Under the pieces are notes generated by a model, which was not told where the DNA came from, made no database searches, and saw only the letters and a program-made list of their open reading frames with translations. Position numbers and translations under genes: made by a program. This document shows positions 17,607-29,761 of a DNA stretch of 64,000 bases, piece after piece. Origin of the DNA: Bordetella ansorpii (GTDB lineage: Bacteria > Pseudomonadota > Gammaproteobacteria > Burkholderiales > Burkholderiaceae_B); the NCBI RefSeq assembly GCF_900078705.1, contig NZ_FKIF01000001.1:496001-560000 (forward strand). Direction: 5' to 3'. Position 1 is the first letter of the stretch; every line of letters begins with the position of its first letter.

Positions 17607-19145
17607 GTGCCGGTCTTGACCAGCAAAGCCTGGGCAAGCTTCGTGCGCGGCAGTTACCCATCGCGGGCGCTCGCGCTGGGCCTGACGTTCCTGGCGGTCG
17701 TCCCCATCCTTAGGCAACTGGACGCCCCCGGGTGGCAATGGCTGCTCTACGCGGCGCACGCCTTCGCGTGGCCCTACGCCGCCTGGCGCCTGTCGGCTCA
17801 CACGGACCAGCCCACGGCAGCCAACCGCCGCAACCTGCTGATCGACCATTTCGCGGCCGGCTGCTGGGCAGCGGGCATCGCCTTCAACGCCCTGCTCAGC
17901 ATCGCGATGCTGGCGCTGCTGCTGATGGACAGCATGATCGCGGGCGGCTGGCGGCAGTTCCTGCGTGGCATCGGCGCCCACCTCGCGGGCGTCGTCATCG
18001 GCCTGCTGGCGTTCGGCATCGACTGGCGGCCCGTCCCGACCCCGGAAGAGATCTTGGCCTGCCTGCCCCTGCTGCTGATCTACCCGGCCGTGGCCGGGCG
18101 CATCGCCTATCTGGCGCTGAACGAGCTGCGCGAGCAGCGCGAAGACCTGTCGCAACTGAGCCTGCACGACGCCCTGTCCGGCCTGCACAACCGACGGCAC
18201 ATGGATGCGGTCATCCAATCCGAATTCCAGCGCTACCGCCGCCACGCCGAACCGGCTGCCCTGGTGCTGATCGACTTCGACCATTTCAAGCGCATCAACG
18301 ACGACCTGGGGCACCCGGTGGGCGACAAGGCCATCCGCCAGTTCGCCAAGCGCCTGCAGCTCAGCCTGCGCAGCTCGGACACCCCCGGCCGATACGGCGG
18401 TGAAGAATTCGTGGTGCTGATGCCGCACACGTCGGCCCGCAACGCCGGCCTGTTCATGCGCCGCCTGCAGCAGAGCATCCGTGACGAGCCCCTGATCGAT
18501 GAACGGCCGGTGACCATCAGCATCGGCATCTCTGCCCTGTCGCCCGAACTCGAGAGCCACGGCGCCTGGCTGAAACAGGCCGATGCCATGCTCTATCGCG
18601 CCAAGGACCAGGGCCGCAACTGCGTGGTGATCGCGGGCGAGGACGCGCCCGAGCCGCAGTTGCCCGAGCCGCCGCGCGGCGCGTCTCAACCGCTGCTGCC
18701 GCTGGAACGGCGGCTGATGGTCGGGCTGGAACTGGGCAATATCGCGGCCGCCATCTTCGATCCTTCAGACCGCATGGCGTGGGCCAACGAAGCCTTCCGC
18801 CGACTGTACTGCGTGCCGCCCAAGGCGCGCACCTTCGCCGACATCATCCACCACTGCCATCGGCTGCGCTGCGGCCCGCGCATCGAGACGCAAAGCCTGC
18901 GCACCTGGCTGTCCATCGCCGATACGCAGCGCCGCCGCCAGCCGCACCGCAGTTTCCTGCAGCCCATGCACGACGGCAACGTGTACCGCGTGGAAGAAAC
19001 CCTGATGGCAAACGGCTGGCTGCTGAACCTGTGGCTGCCCCACCACCGCGAAGGCGCGCCCTCAGAAGAGCTGCATGCGGTTGTTGGCGGTGTCGCCCCA
19101 CTGGTCGCGGATCGCCAGCAGCTCGGGCAGGCACTCCACGAATAG
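17607..19145 (+). CDS. MASE2-GGDEF diguanylate cyclase with C-terminal PAS-like domain
   Basis: This 512-residue membrane protein makes cyclic-di-GMP. An N-terminal MASE2-like sensor with several helices (about residues 10-175) precedes a GGDEF domain (about 185-350). The active site reads RYGGEEFVVLMP near residue 264, and an inhibitory I-site RSSD stands exactly five residues before it, so product inhibition is expected. After an acidic/Pro linker comes a PAS-like region (about 370-470), an unusual position for a sensor domain. The start is taken as GTG 17607 with GACGAGG upstream; a TTG at 17616 is an alternative. The last 28 codons lie antisense to the convergent HD-GYP gene. Confidence 0.85.
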   Translation: MPVLTSKAWASFVRGSYPSRALALGLTFLAVVPILRQLDAPGWQWLLYAAHAFAWPYAAWRLSAHTDQPTAANRRNLLIDHFAAGCWAAGIAFNALLSIAMLALLLMDSMIAGGWRQFLRGIGAHLAGVVIGLLAFGIDWRPVPTPEEILACLPLLLIYPAVAGRIAYLALNELREQREDLSQLSLHDALSGLHNRRHMDAVIQSEFQRYRRHAEPAALVLIDFDHFKRINDDLGHPVGDKAIRQFAKRLQLSLRSSDTPGRYGGEEFVVLMPHTSARNAGLFMRRLQQSIRDEPLIDERPVTISIGISALSPELESHGAWLKQADAMLYRAKDQGRNCVVIAGEDAPEPQLPEPPRGASQPLLPLERRLMVGLELGNIAAAIFDPSDRMAWANEAFRRLYCVPPKARTFADIIHHCHRLRCGPRIETQSLRTWLSIADTQRRRQPHRSFLQPMHDGNVYRVEETLMANGWLLNLWLPHHREGAPSEELHAVVGGVAPLVADRQQLGQALHE

Positions 19146-20077
19146 CGGCACCAGTTCGGGATCGAAGTGGGTCCCGCTGGCCTGGACGATGTAGTCCACC
19201 GCCTCGTCCACCGGCCAGGCGGACTTGTACGGCCGTTCGCTGGTCAGCGCGTCGAACACGTCCACCAGCGCCACGATGCGCGCCACGTGGGGAATCTGCT
19301 CGCCCTTCAGTCCGCGTGGATAGCCGGTGCCGTCCCATTTCTCGTGGTGGCCTTCGGCGATGATGCGCGCCATGCGCAGCAGGCCCGAACGGTGGTCGCC
19401 GATGATCTTGCCGCCGATGATGGGATGGCGGCGCATCACCGCCCATTCTTCGTCGGTCAGCTTGCCGGGCTTCTTCAGGATCGCGTCGGGGATGCCGATC
19501 TTGCCGATGTCGTGCATCGGCGAGGCGTGCAGGACCTCTTCGGCAGCGGTCTGCGAGTAACCCGCCGCCAGCGCCAGCACCTTGGCATAGTGGCTCATGC
19601 GGATGACGTGCAGGCCGGTCTCGTTGTCCTTGTACTCGGCCGCCGCACCCAGGCGCTGGATGATCTGCAGGCGCGTGTCGCGCAGGGCCTGCACCTGCAC
19701 CAGCGACAGGTGGTTGCGCACGCGCGCGCGGACGATGGCCGGGCTGAACGGCTTGGTGATGTAGTCCACCGCGCCCATGTCGAAGCCGTACTGCTCGTCC
19801 ATCGAACTGGCCAGCGCGGTGATGAAGATGATCGGCGTGGTCTGCAGGGCCTCGTCCTGCTTCAGCGCGGCGCAGACCTCGTAACCCGATATGTCCGGCA
19901 TCATGATGTCCAGCAGGATCAGGTCGGGGTGCTCCATGCGGGCCAGTTCGATGCCCTTGCGGCCATCGCGCGCGAAGAACAGGCGGTAGTCGTCCTGCAG
20001 CGTGTGCCTCAGCACCTGGAGGTTGGTGGGCTCATCGTCCACCAGCAGCAAGGTGGGACGGGGGTCGATAGGCTTTT

Positions 20078-20081
<4 letters not shown>
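19062..20081 (-). CDS. HD-GYP response regulator (RpfG type)
   Basis: This 339-residue protein has an N-terminal receiver domain (residues 10-125, phospho-acceptor in DLILLDIMMPD near residue 59) and an HD-GYP phosphodiesterase domain (about 150-335). HDIGKIGIPD supplies the metal-binding HD, and EGHHEKWDGTGYPRGL supplies the GYP motif. It should hydrolyse cyclic-di-GMP when phosphorylated. Its ATG overlaps the stop of the kinase gene (ATGA), which gives a coupled two-component pair. The 3' end overlaps the convergent diguanylate cyclase by 84 bp. Confidence 0.93.
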
Positions 20082-23053
<2,972 letters not shown>

Positions 23054-23230
23054 GTCTTGCCTTTCCCGCCTGGCCGGTCCGGCCGCCAGTGTTGCAAAAA
23101 ACATCCTGAGCAGGAACTGGCTGCCGAAGACGTGCTTCCGGCACTTCTTGCTCATTCATAGCAGCAATGTCGTGACTACCCGGCTACGTGGTTTATCGGC
23201 CGTTTGCCAAGGTTCTTTAGGGTCGGCGCG

Positions 23231-23242
23231 GACAAATTTGTC
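23231..23242. repeat. Perfect 12-bp palindrome GACAAATTTGTC
   Basis: This perfect palindrome stands out from the GC-rich background between the divergent kinase and hydrolase genes. It could be an operator; the binding factor is unknown. The rest of the 347-bp gap (23054-23400) holds a promoter candidate at 23294-23322 and no gene. Confidence 0.4.
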
Positions 23243-23293
23243 TAGACCACCAAAGTGCGCAAACCTTGGACAAGACCTGTCATATTCCTGTTG

Positions 23294-23322
23294 TTGCACC
23301 GCAACATGCAATGCGGTGTAAT
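23294..23322 (+). promoter_or_regulatory. Promoter candidate for the DUF3141 gene with overlapping dyad
   Basis: TTGCAC and TGTAAT (5 of 6 to the -10 consensus) are separated by 17 bp. The -35 lies inside the dyad GTTGC-ACC-GCAAC, and a TGCAATGC follows in the spacer. TGC/GCA dyads over promoters are the kind of site used by the PHA repressor PhaR in related bacteria, so PhaR control is possible (inference). Confidence 0.4.
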
Positions 23323-23400
23323 GGAGGATAGACCGGCCGCTCGCCACGAGCGGCGCCGGCTCGACCAGCGGGCCGGAAGACCCCGTCCGAGGAGATGGCC

Positions 23401-26016
23401 ATGGCAGCATCCGCCGCCGATCAGTTCAACAAGCTGTTCCACAACCTGCCCAACAACCCCTGGACCGCCGCGTACGAATACTCGGTGGACGCCTGGCAAC
23501 GCGGCGTGCTGTACACCGACGTCATGCGCCAGCGCGGCAACCAGTACCACCGGCACATTGCCAAGCGCGCGCCCAACGTGCTGAGCATGAAGTCCGAACT
23601 GATCATGGACGGCCGGGAACTCGAACGCCCGGTCAACTATGGCCTGCTGCGCATCGTGCCGCCCGAGGGCACCGAGGCCGATCCGCGCAAGCGTCCCTTC
23701 CTGGTGGTCGACCCGCGGGCCGGCCACGGCCCCGGCATCGGCGGCTTCAAGCCCGAAAGCGAGATCGGCGTGGCCGTGCGCGCGGGCCACCCCTGCTATT
23801 TCGCCAGCTTCCTGCCGCACCCCATGCCCACGCAAACGGTCGAGGACGTGATGCGCGCCGAGGCCCGCTTCATGGAAGAGATCATCGCGCGCCATCCCGA
23901 AGCCGAAGGCAAGCCGGTCGCCGTGGGCAACTGCCAGGCCGGCTGGCAGATCATGATGACCGCCGCCATGCGGCCCGAACTGTTCGGCCCCATCGTCATC
24001 GCCGGCGCCCCGCTGTCGTACTGGGCGGGCTGGCGCGGCATGAATCCCATGCGCTACGCCGGCGGGCTGCTGGGCGGCAGTTGGCTCACCGCGATGACCA
24101 GCGACCTGGGCGCGGGCAAGTTCGACGGCGCCTGGCTGGTGCAGAACTTCGAGAACCTGCATCCCGCCAACACGCTGTGGAGCAAGCAGTACAACCTGTA
24201 CGAAAAGGTCGATACCGAGGCCTCCCGCTACCTGGGCTTCGAGAAATGGTGGGGCGGCCACGTCTACCTGAACGGCCCTGAAATCCAGTACATCGTCGAC
24301 AACCTGTTCGTGGGCAACCGCCTGGCCACCGGCGGCCTGGTCACGTCCGACGGCATCCGCATCGACCTGCGCAACATCCGCTCGCCGATCATCGTGTTCT
24401 GCTCGCGAGGCGACAACATCACCCCGCCGCCACAGGCGCTGGGCTGGATCCCCGACCTGTACCAGAACGACCAGGAAGTGCGCGCGCACGGCCAGACCAT
24501 CGTGTACGCCGTGCATGAAAGCATCGGCCACCTGGGCATCTTCGTATCGGGCAGCGTGGCCCGCAAGGAACACCAGGAATTCACCAGCAACATCGACATG
24601 ATCGACGTGCTGCCCCCGGGCCTCTACGAAGCCGAGATCGTCGACAAGACGCCCGAAACCATCAACGCGGATCTCGTGCAGGGCGACTACGTGCTGTCGT
24701 TCGAGGGCCGCCGCATGGACGACGTGCTGGCCATCGTGAAACCGCAACCGGAAGACGACCGCCGCTTCGCCGCGGTGGCGCGCATCTCCGACATCAACCT
24801 GGGCCTGTACCGCACCTTCGTGCAGCCCTGGGTGCATGCCACGGTCACGCCCCAATCCGCCGAATGGATGCAGCGCATGCATCCCCTGCGCCTGCCGTAC
24901 GAGATGATTTCCGACCGCAACCCGCTGGTGGCGCCCGTGGCGCAGATCGCCGAGCAGGTGCGCGAGAACCGCCAGCAGGTCGCGCCCGACAATCCCTTCC
25001 TGATGGCCCAGCAGATGGTGTCCAAGGCCATCGAGACCAGCCTGGACATGTACCAGGAAATACGCGACTGGGCCCAGGAAGCGCTGTTCATGAACATCTA
25101 CGGCTCGCCGCTGGTGCAGGACTGGGCGGGCCTGGGCGCCAAGGAGCGCCGCGAGTCGCCGCGCCGCCATCCGGGCGTATCGCCCGAGCACCGTGACTTC
25201 ATGGCCAACCGGAACGCGGAGCTGCGTTCGCTGGTGCCTGTCGGCGGGCTGCGCGAAGCGGCCATCCGCATGCTGCTGTACGTGACCAGTGCCGAGGGCG
25301 GCATCGACGAGCGCAGCTTCGCCGGCATCCGCCGCATGCGCGCCGAGAAAGACCACATCCTGTCGCTGCAGCAGTTCAAGGACGTGGTGCGCGACCAAGC
25401 CATGGTGATGCGCCTGGACGCCAAGGCGGCGCTGCACGCCATGCCGACGCTGCTGCAAGGCTCCAGCGCCGAGGAAATCCGCAACGCCCTGGCCGACATG
25501 AAGGAAGTGCTCGAGGCCGCGCAGCCGCTCAATGCGCGTGCGCAGGAAAGCCTGCGCGAGATGGAGCAGTTGTTCGAGGACGCGGCCCGCCGCGCCGGAG
25601 ACGACCGCAAACGCGGCAATGGCGCGGCCGCCAAGGCCCACGACGACGACGCCCAGGCGGCCGAAATGCTGCCGGCCAGGACGGCGCCCGCCGCGGAATC
25701 CAAGGCCGTGGCCCAGGCGTCCGCCACCCTGCCGTTGCAAGGCATCGACGAGGAAACGGCGCCCGCCGCGCCGCGCAAACGTGCCAGCGCGCCTCGCAAG
25801 GCGGCCGCCAAGCGTGCGGCGGCCGCGCCCGCCGCCCCCCAGGCACCCGCGGCGAAGACGGCGACCGCCAGCAGGAAGACCGCGGCAAAGGCGGCGCCCG
25901 GGAAGACGGCGAGCGCCAGGACTCGCGCCACGGCCCGCCCGCCCGCCGCCAAGACCGCTGCCAAGACCGCCACGAGGACGCCTCGCGCTCGCGGCGCATC
26001 CCGCGCCAAGGCCTGA
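23401..26016 (+). CDS. DUF3141 PHA-synthase-like hydrolase with H1-like tail
   Basis: This 871-residue protein resembles DUF3141 proteins, alpha/beta hydrolases related to polyhydroxyalkanoate synthase. The triad is readable: nucleophile Cys178 in GNCQAGWQ, Asp338 in SRGDNITPP, and His377 in SIGHLGIF. The central and C-terminal part (about 400-730) is family-specific and largely helical. The last 85 or so residues are almost entirely Ala, Lys, Arg, Pro and Thr with repeated AAK/KTA units, like bacterial histone-H1 or AlgP tails and PHA-granule DNA-binding phasins. ATG 23401 is correctly spaced from GAGGAG; the ATG at 23395 lies directly on it. A PHA-related role is likely but not proven. Confidence 0.82.
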   Translation: MAASAADQFNKLFHNLPNNPWTAAYEYSVDAWQRGVLYTDVMRQRGNQYHRHIAKRAPNVLSMKSELIMDGRELERPVNYGLLRIVPPEGTEADPRKRPFLVVDPRAGHGPGIGGFKPESEIGVAVRAGHPCYFASFLPHPMPTQTVEDVMRAEARFMEEIIARHPEAEGKPVAVGNCQAGWQIMMTAAMRPELFGPIVIAGAPLSYWAGWRGMNPMRYAGGLLGGSWLTAMTSDLGAGKFDGAWLVQNFENLHPANTLWSKQYNLYEKVDTEASRYLGFEKWWGGHVYLNGPEIQYIVDNLFVGNRLATGGLVTSDGIRIDLRNIRSPIIVFCSRGDNITPPPQALGWIPDLYQNDQEVRAHGQTIVYAVHESIGHLGIFVSGSVARKEHQEFTSNIDMIDVLPPGLYEAEIVDKTPETINADLVQGDYVLSFEGRRMDDVLAIVKPQPEDDRRFAAVARISDINLGLYRTFVQPWVHATVTPQSAEWMQRMHPLRLPYEMISDRNPLVAPVAQIAEQVRENRQQVAPDNPFLMAQQMVSKAIETSLDMYQEIRDWAQEALFMNIYGSPLVQDWAGLGAKERRESPRRHPGVSPEHRDFMANRNAELRSLVPVGGLREAAIRMLLYVTSAEGGIDERSFAGIRRMRAEKDHILSLQQFKDVVRDQAMVMRLDAKAALHAMPTLLQGSSAEEIRNALADMKEVLEAAQPLNARAQESLREMEQLFEDAARRAGDDRKRGNGAAAKAHDDDAQAAEMLPARTAPAAESKAVAQASATLPLQGIDEETAPAAPRKRASAPRKAAAKRAAAAPAAPQAPAAKTATASRKTAAKAAPGKTASARTRATARPPAAKTAAKTATRTPRARGASRAKA

Positions 26017-26034
26017 TTTCCGGGCACTCCCGCC

Positions 26035-26076
26035 AAACGCCCCGCATCGGCCCGGTCCGGTGCGGGGCGTTTGCTT
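26035..26076 (+). terminator. Intrinsic terminator after the DUF3141 gene
   Basis: A 12-bp perfect stem (AAACGCCCCGCA at 26035-26046, complement at 26061-26072) is followed by GCTTT. It begins 18 bp after the stop codon. The A/T-rich ends make it workable in both directions. Confidence 0.85.
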
Positions 26077-26281
26077 TACTACTGGCTACATTATCCACAA
26101 ATAAATACGCAATCTGGAAAATTTCCCACCCACTCCACCACTGGTGGAAAGATATTTTCCCATTCAAGGGTTTATCCTAGGTTCGCAGAGGCGCACTATG
26201 TCTTCACCGCGAAACAAAACCAACCACGACGGAATCCTCCGCCGGTTTCGCTCCCTCGACCGAATACCAGGAGATGTAATC

Positions 26282-26653
26282 ATGAAGACCCTTGCCGCTG
26301 CCCTGATGATGTCCGCCGGCCTGATGAGCGCCAGCGCTTTTGCGGGTTCGAACGTCGAACCCAACGACACGCCCTTCCAAGGCGTCTACGGCGCCCAGCA
26401 CGACGCCGGCAGCCTCAGCCGTGCCCAAGTCGAGGCAGACCTGGCCCAAGCCAGGACCAATGGCCTGGTCGCCAACGTCGAACCCAACGACCTGCCTTTC
26501 CAGGCCGCCTATTCGGACGCCGCCTCGACCCAGTTGAGCCGCGCCGACGCCCGGGCACCGGTCGTCGGCATGACGTCGAATGTCGAACCGAATGACACGC
26601 CGTTCGTGGCGCAGTCCACCGCCGCCCGCAACGACATGCTGGCCGCCGAATAA
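26282..26653 (+). CDS. Small secreted protein with three NVEPND repeats
   Basis: This 123-residue protein has a clear signal peptide (residues 1-21, ASAFA-G). The mature part carries NVEPND(T/L)PF three times, starting at residues 24, 65 and 100. The first two copies are each followed by a Gln-rich or Tyr-containing stretch and an LSRA(Q/D) helix start. I cannot place it in a named family with confidence; the SRAQVEADL segment recalls DUF4148 proteins of related genera. ATG 26282 has AGGAG 8 bases upstream; an in-frame ATG at 26198 would bury the signal peptide. It has its own strong terminator, so it is a single-gene unit. Confidence 0.75.
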   Translation: MKTLAAALMMSAGLMSASAFAGSNVEPNDTPFQGVYGAQHDAGSLSRAQVEADLAQARTNGLVANVEPNDLPFQAAYSDAASTQLSRADARAPVVGMTSNVEPNDTPFVAQSTAARNDMLAAE

Positions 26654-26747
26654 GACCGGCGATCCCTTCCCTTCGCCGGGACCGTTTCACCGCTGGACCC
26701 CCGACGTACCCGCCGGACACGACGCCGCGGCGGGTACGGACTTGCGA

Positions 26748-26783
26748 TGCCTGGCCCTTTCCATGAGGGCCAGGCATTTTTTT
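26748..26783 (+). terminator. Strong intrinsic terminator after the NVEPND gene
   Basis: An 11-bp perfect stem (TGCCTGGCCCT / AGGGCCAGGCA) with a 7-base loop is followed by seven Ts. It lies 95 bp beyond the stop codon. Confidence 0.92.
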
Positions 26784-26996
26784 GCCTGCCCCCCGGCAGC
26801 GCCGCTATTTTCAGCACTGAAAGTAAAGTGTAAGAGCCTTGAAGTTTTCGATTTTCTGTAATAGAAATTGGGGAAACTCCAGGTTTCCGCGATTGCGGAA
26901 TCCAGCCTGCGGCCTCGCGCCGCGGCAAACTGCAGGATTGCCGTCCCAGGGCGACCCTCCCCTGTTTTCATTTTCGTCGAAGACTCAGGCTCGCCT

Positions 26997-28124
26997 ATGG
27001 TCATCCACAGCGCCTCGAACGGGCTGCGCAGTCGCGCGCTGGCCGCCAAGGGTGCCCTCAAGCGTGCCGCCCGGCACGCCGAACGCACCGCCAAGAACAA
27101 GCTGCTGAGCATCCTTTCCAAGGGCAAGCCTGGCCCGGATGAACAGACGGTCGCGGCATTGGGCGACATCAGGCGGATCATCGTCATCCGCCCCAACTAC
27201 CGGATCGGCAACGCAGTGCTCAGCACCGCCATCATCGATCCGCTGCAACGGAAGTATCCGGGCGCGACGATCGATTTCCTGGCCACCGACAAGACGGCGG
27301 GGCTGTTCCGCAACCTGCCCGTGGGCAAGGTGTCCACGCTGTCGCGCTCGGCCATCTCCCGTCCCTGGCGACTGGTCAGCCTGGCGCGCACGCTGCGCGC
27401 CAGCCGCTACGACCTGGCGGTGCAGCTGGAAGACGGTTCGCTGACGGGACTGGTCATCTCCAGGCTGGTCGGCGCCCGTTATGTCATCGGCAAGCCCCGC
27501 GGCTCGGCGTGTTGGTACGACGTCAACATCCGCGAGGACGTGAACCACGCCTATGACACGGCTTCCGTGTTCTCGAAGGCGCTGGGCGTCGCCTGCCTGC
27601 CACGGCCGCAACTGGTATTCAGTCCGGAAGAAGAGGCCCGCGCCATCGCCACGCTCGAATCGCTGGGCGTCCCTTCACGCCAGGGCCACCTCGCTCCGTT
27701 CGTGGCGCTGTTCGTCGGCGGACATGCCGACAAGGTCTGCCCCGCCGATTTCTGGACCGAGCTGTGCCGCGGCCTGAATCACCTGCGCCACCCTTTCGTC
27801 GTGTTCGTGGGGCCGGAAGAATCCGCCATCGTGCCCGCTCTGGAACAGACGGTGGCCACCCTCTCGCACGGCCGGCTCTGCCCGCCCCGTCCGCTGCGTG
27901 AATTCGCGGCGATGCTGGGCCAGGCCAGCTCGATCATCACGCCCGATTCGGGCCCGATGCACATCGCGGCCGCCATGCAGGTGCCCATCGTCGCCATGGC
28001 GCGTTCGCAGCGCTCCAAGGCCTTCATCCCCGCCTACGACGACACGCGCATCGTCTGGAACCTGGAGGTGCACAGCGCGCTGCAAGCCGTACAGGAGCTG
28101 ATGCCCTCCCAGGCCCAGGCCTGA
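26997..28124 (+). CDS. GT9-family glycosyltransferase (heptosyltransferase-like)
   Basis: This 375-residue protein belongs to glycosyltransferase family 9, which includes the LPS core heptosyltransferases WaaC, WaaF and WaaQ. The N-terminal Rossmann start IIVIRPNYRIGNAVLSTAII, the mid-domain PFVALFVGGHADK and the C-terminal ITPDSGPMHIAAAMQVPIVAM are the family hallmarks. About 55 basic residues precede the catalytic fold. ATG 26997 is favoured; an earlier in-frame TTG adds non-conserved sequence. The acceptor sugar is unknown. It stands alone, convergent with pgk. The 212 bp upstream are AT-richer than average but show no clear promoter. Confidence 0.87.
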   Translation: MVIHSASNGLRSRALAAKGALKRAARHAERTAKNKLLSILSKGKPGPDEQTVAALGDIRRIIVIRPNYRIGNAVLSTAIIDPLQRKYPGATIDFLATDKTAGLFRNLPVGKVSTLSRSAISRPWRLVSLARTLRASRYDLAVQLEDGSLTGLVISRLVGARYVIGKPRGSACWYDVNIREDVNHAYDTASVFSKALGVACLPRPQLVFSPEEEARAIATLESLGVPSRQGHLAPFVALFVGGHADKVCPADFWTELCRGLNHLRHPFVVFVGPEESAIVPALEQTVATLSHGRLCPPRPLREFAAMLGQASSIITPDSGPMHIAAAMQVPIVAMARSQRSKAFIPAYDDTRIVWNLEVHSALQAVQELMPSQAQA

Positions 28125-28238
28125 TCCCCCGGCGGCAAGGGAGCGCCGCTCCCCGACCGCAGCCCCCGCCCCCGCGCGCACGGGCCAGTTGCCGAAGGCC
28201 GCTCCTTGCGGCCTGGCGCTACCCGCAGCGCCAGCGCG

Positions 28239-29432
28239 CTACGCCGCGCGCTCCTGCAGCACCTGCACGGCGGGCAGGGTCTTGCCCTCCAGGAACTCAA
28301 GGAAAGCACCGCCGCCGGTCGAGATGTAGCCGACCTGCTCGCCGATGCCATATTTGGCGATGGCGGCCAGGGTGTCGCCACCGCCGGCGATCGAGAAGCC
28401 CGGCGCGTCGGCGATGGCGCGCGCCACGATTTCCGTGCCGTTGGCGAACTGGTCGAATTCGAACACGCCCACCGGGCCGTTCCACACGATGGTGCCGGCC
28501 TGCTTCAGCACCTCGGCCAGTTGGGCGGCGGTCTTCGGACCGATATCCAGAATCATGTCGTCGCCGGCCACGTCGGCAGCCGCCTTGGTGGTGGCTTCGG
28601 CATCGGCGCCGAAGGCCTTGGCGCACACGACGTCCACCGGAATCGGCACGGCCGCGCCGCGCTTGGCCATCAGGTCGATCACCGCGCGGGCCTGTTCGAT
28701 CTGGTCGGGTTCGGCCAGCGACTTGCCGATGGGCAGGCCGGCGGCCAGCATGAAGGTGTTGGCAATGCCGCCGCCCACCACCAATTGGTCGACCTTGCCG
28801 GCCAGCGATTGCAGGATCGACAGCTTGGTCGACACCTTGGAGCCGCCGACGATGGCCACCAGCGGACGCTTGGGTTCGTTCAGGGCGCGGCCCAGCGCAT
28901 CCAGCTCGGCTTCCAGCAGCGGGCCGGCGCACGCCACGGGCGCGAAGCGCGCAATGCCGTGGGTGGTGGCTTCGGCGCGGTGCGCGGTGCCGAACGCATC
29001 ATTGACATAGACGTCGCACAGGGCGGCCATCTTGCGCGACAGGGCTTCGTCGTTCTTCTTCTCGCCGACGTTGACGCGGCAGTTTTCCAGCAGCACGACC
29101 TGGCCGGGCGCAACCTCGACGCCGTCGACCCAGTCCTGCACCAGCTTCACGGGCGAGCCCAGCACTTGCGCCAGGCGCTCGGCCACGGAGGCCAGCGAAT
29201 CCTCCTTGCCCAGGGTGCCCTCGGTGGGACGGCCCAGGTGCGAGGTGACCATGACGGCCGCGCCGGCATCCAGCGCCAGGCGAATGCCGGGCACGGACGC
29301 GCGGATACGCGTGTCTTCGGTGATGTTGCCGGCGTCATCGAACGGCACGTTCAGATCGGCGCGGATGAACACGCGCTTGCCGGACAGTTGGCCGGCCTTC
29401 GCCAGCGCGGACAGCGTATTGACTTTGGACAT
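28239..29432 (-). CDS. pgk: Phosphoglycerate kinase
   Basis: Pgk (397 residues) transfers the acyl phosphate of 1,3-bisphosphoglycerate to ADP. The N-terminal [11 protein letters not shown], the SHLGRPTEG loop, the [14 protein letters not shown] hinge region and the C-terminal [13 protein letters not shown] nucleotide-binding loop are complete. Start ATG 29432 gives the usual length. It follows gap on the same strand but is separated from it by 687 bp carrying two large palindromes, so co-transcription with gap is uncertain. Confidence 0.98.
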   Translation of the reverse strand: MSKVNTLSALAKAGQLSGKRVFIRADLNVPFDDAGNITEDTRIRASVPGIRLALDAGAAVMVTSHLGRPTEGTLGKEDSLASVAERLAQVLGSPVKLVQDWVDGVEVAPGQVVLLENCRVNVGEKKNDEALSRKMAALCDVYVNDAFGTAHRAEATTHGIARFAPVACAGPLLEAELDALGRALNEPKRPLVAIVGGSKVSTKLSILQSLAGKVDQLVVGGGIANTFMLAAGLPIGKSLAEPDQIEQARAVIDLMAKRGAAVPIPVDVVCAKAFGADAEATTKAAADVAGDDMILDIGPKTAAQLAEVLKQAGTIVWNGPVGVFEFDQFANGTEIVARAIADAPGFSIAGGGDTLAAIAKYGIGEQVGYISTGGGAFLEFLEGKTLPAVQVLQERAA

Positions 29433-29598
29433 AGACGATTCTCTCTAGTTATTTGAAATCCGGGCGCGCTTCCGCGCTTTTCTTGCTGACCCACATTCTT
29501 CCGCAGTTGCCGGGGGATGAGGGTCTGTTCTTGTGATCGAGTGTTTGGGTTCTTAACGTGCGCTTGCGGGGGGTATCGATGATTTGAGTTCTTGAGAC

Positions 29599-29663
29599 GT
29601 CTGTGTCCGTCCTCAGGGCTCGCGCCGGCCAAGTCGTCACGAGCCCTGAGGACAGACACAGAC
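29599..29663. repeat. 24-bp inverted repeat with 17-bp loop
   Basis: The arms at 29599-29622 and 29640-29663 are complementary at 23 of 24 positions. The single mismatch is C:A if transcribed rightwards but G:U if transcribed leftwards, so the leftward (pgk-sense) RNA hairpin is fully paired. There is no T-run on either side, so it is not a standard terminator. The arms end in TGTCTGTCC-type sequence, as in REP-like palindromes mobilised by RAYT transposases (inference). Confidence 0.85.
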
Positions 29664-29761
29664 TGCAATTGCCTAAATACACCGGCCCCACTACAGCCAC
29701 AGGCCATCGCCATACCGACGATCCCGGCATGCTCCGCGGTCACGGCATGCCGCTGTCGTGA

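Noticed and set aside
23054-23155. Longer N-terminus of the hybrid kinase (ATG 23155)
   Set aside because: No Shine-Dalgarno, and the added 34 residues are not part of the MHYT fold; kept only as an alternative.
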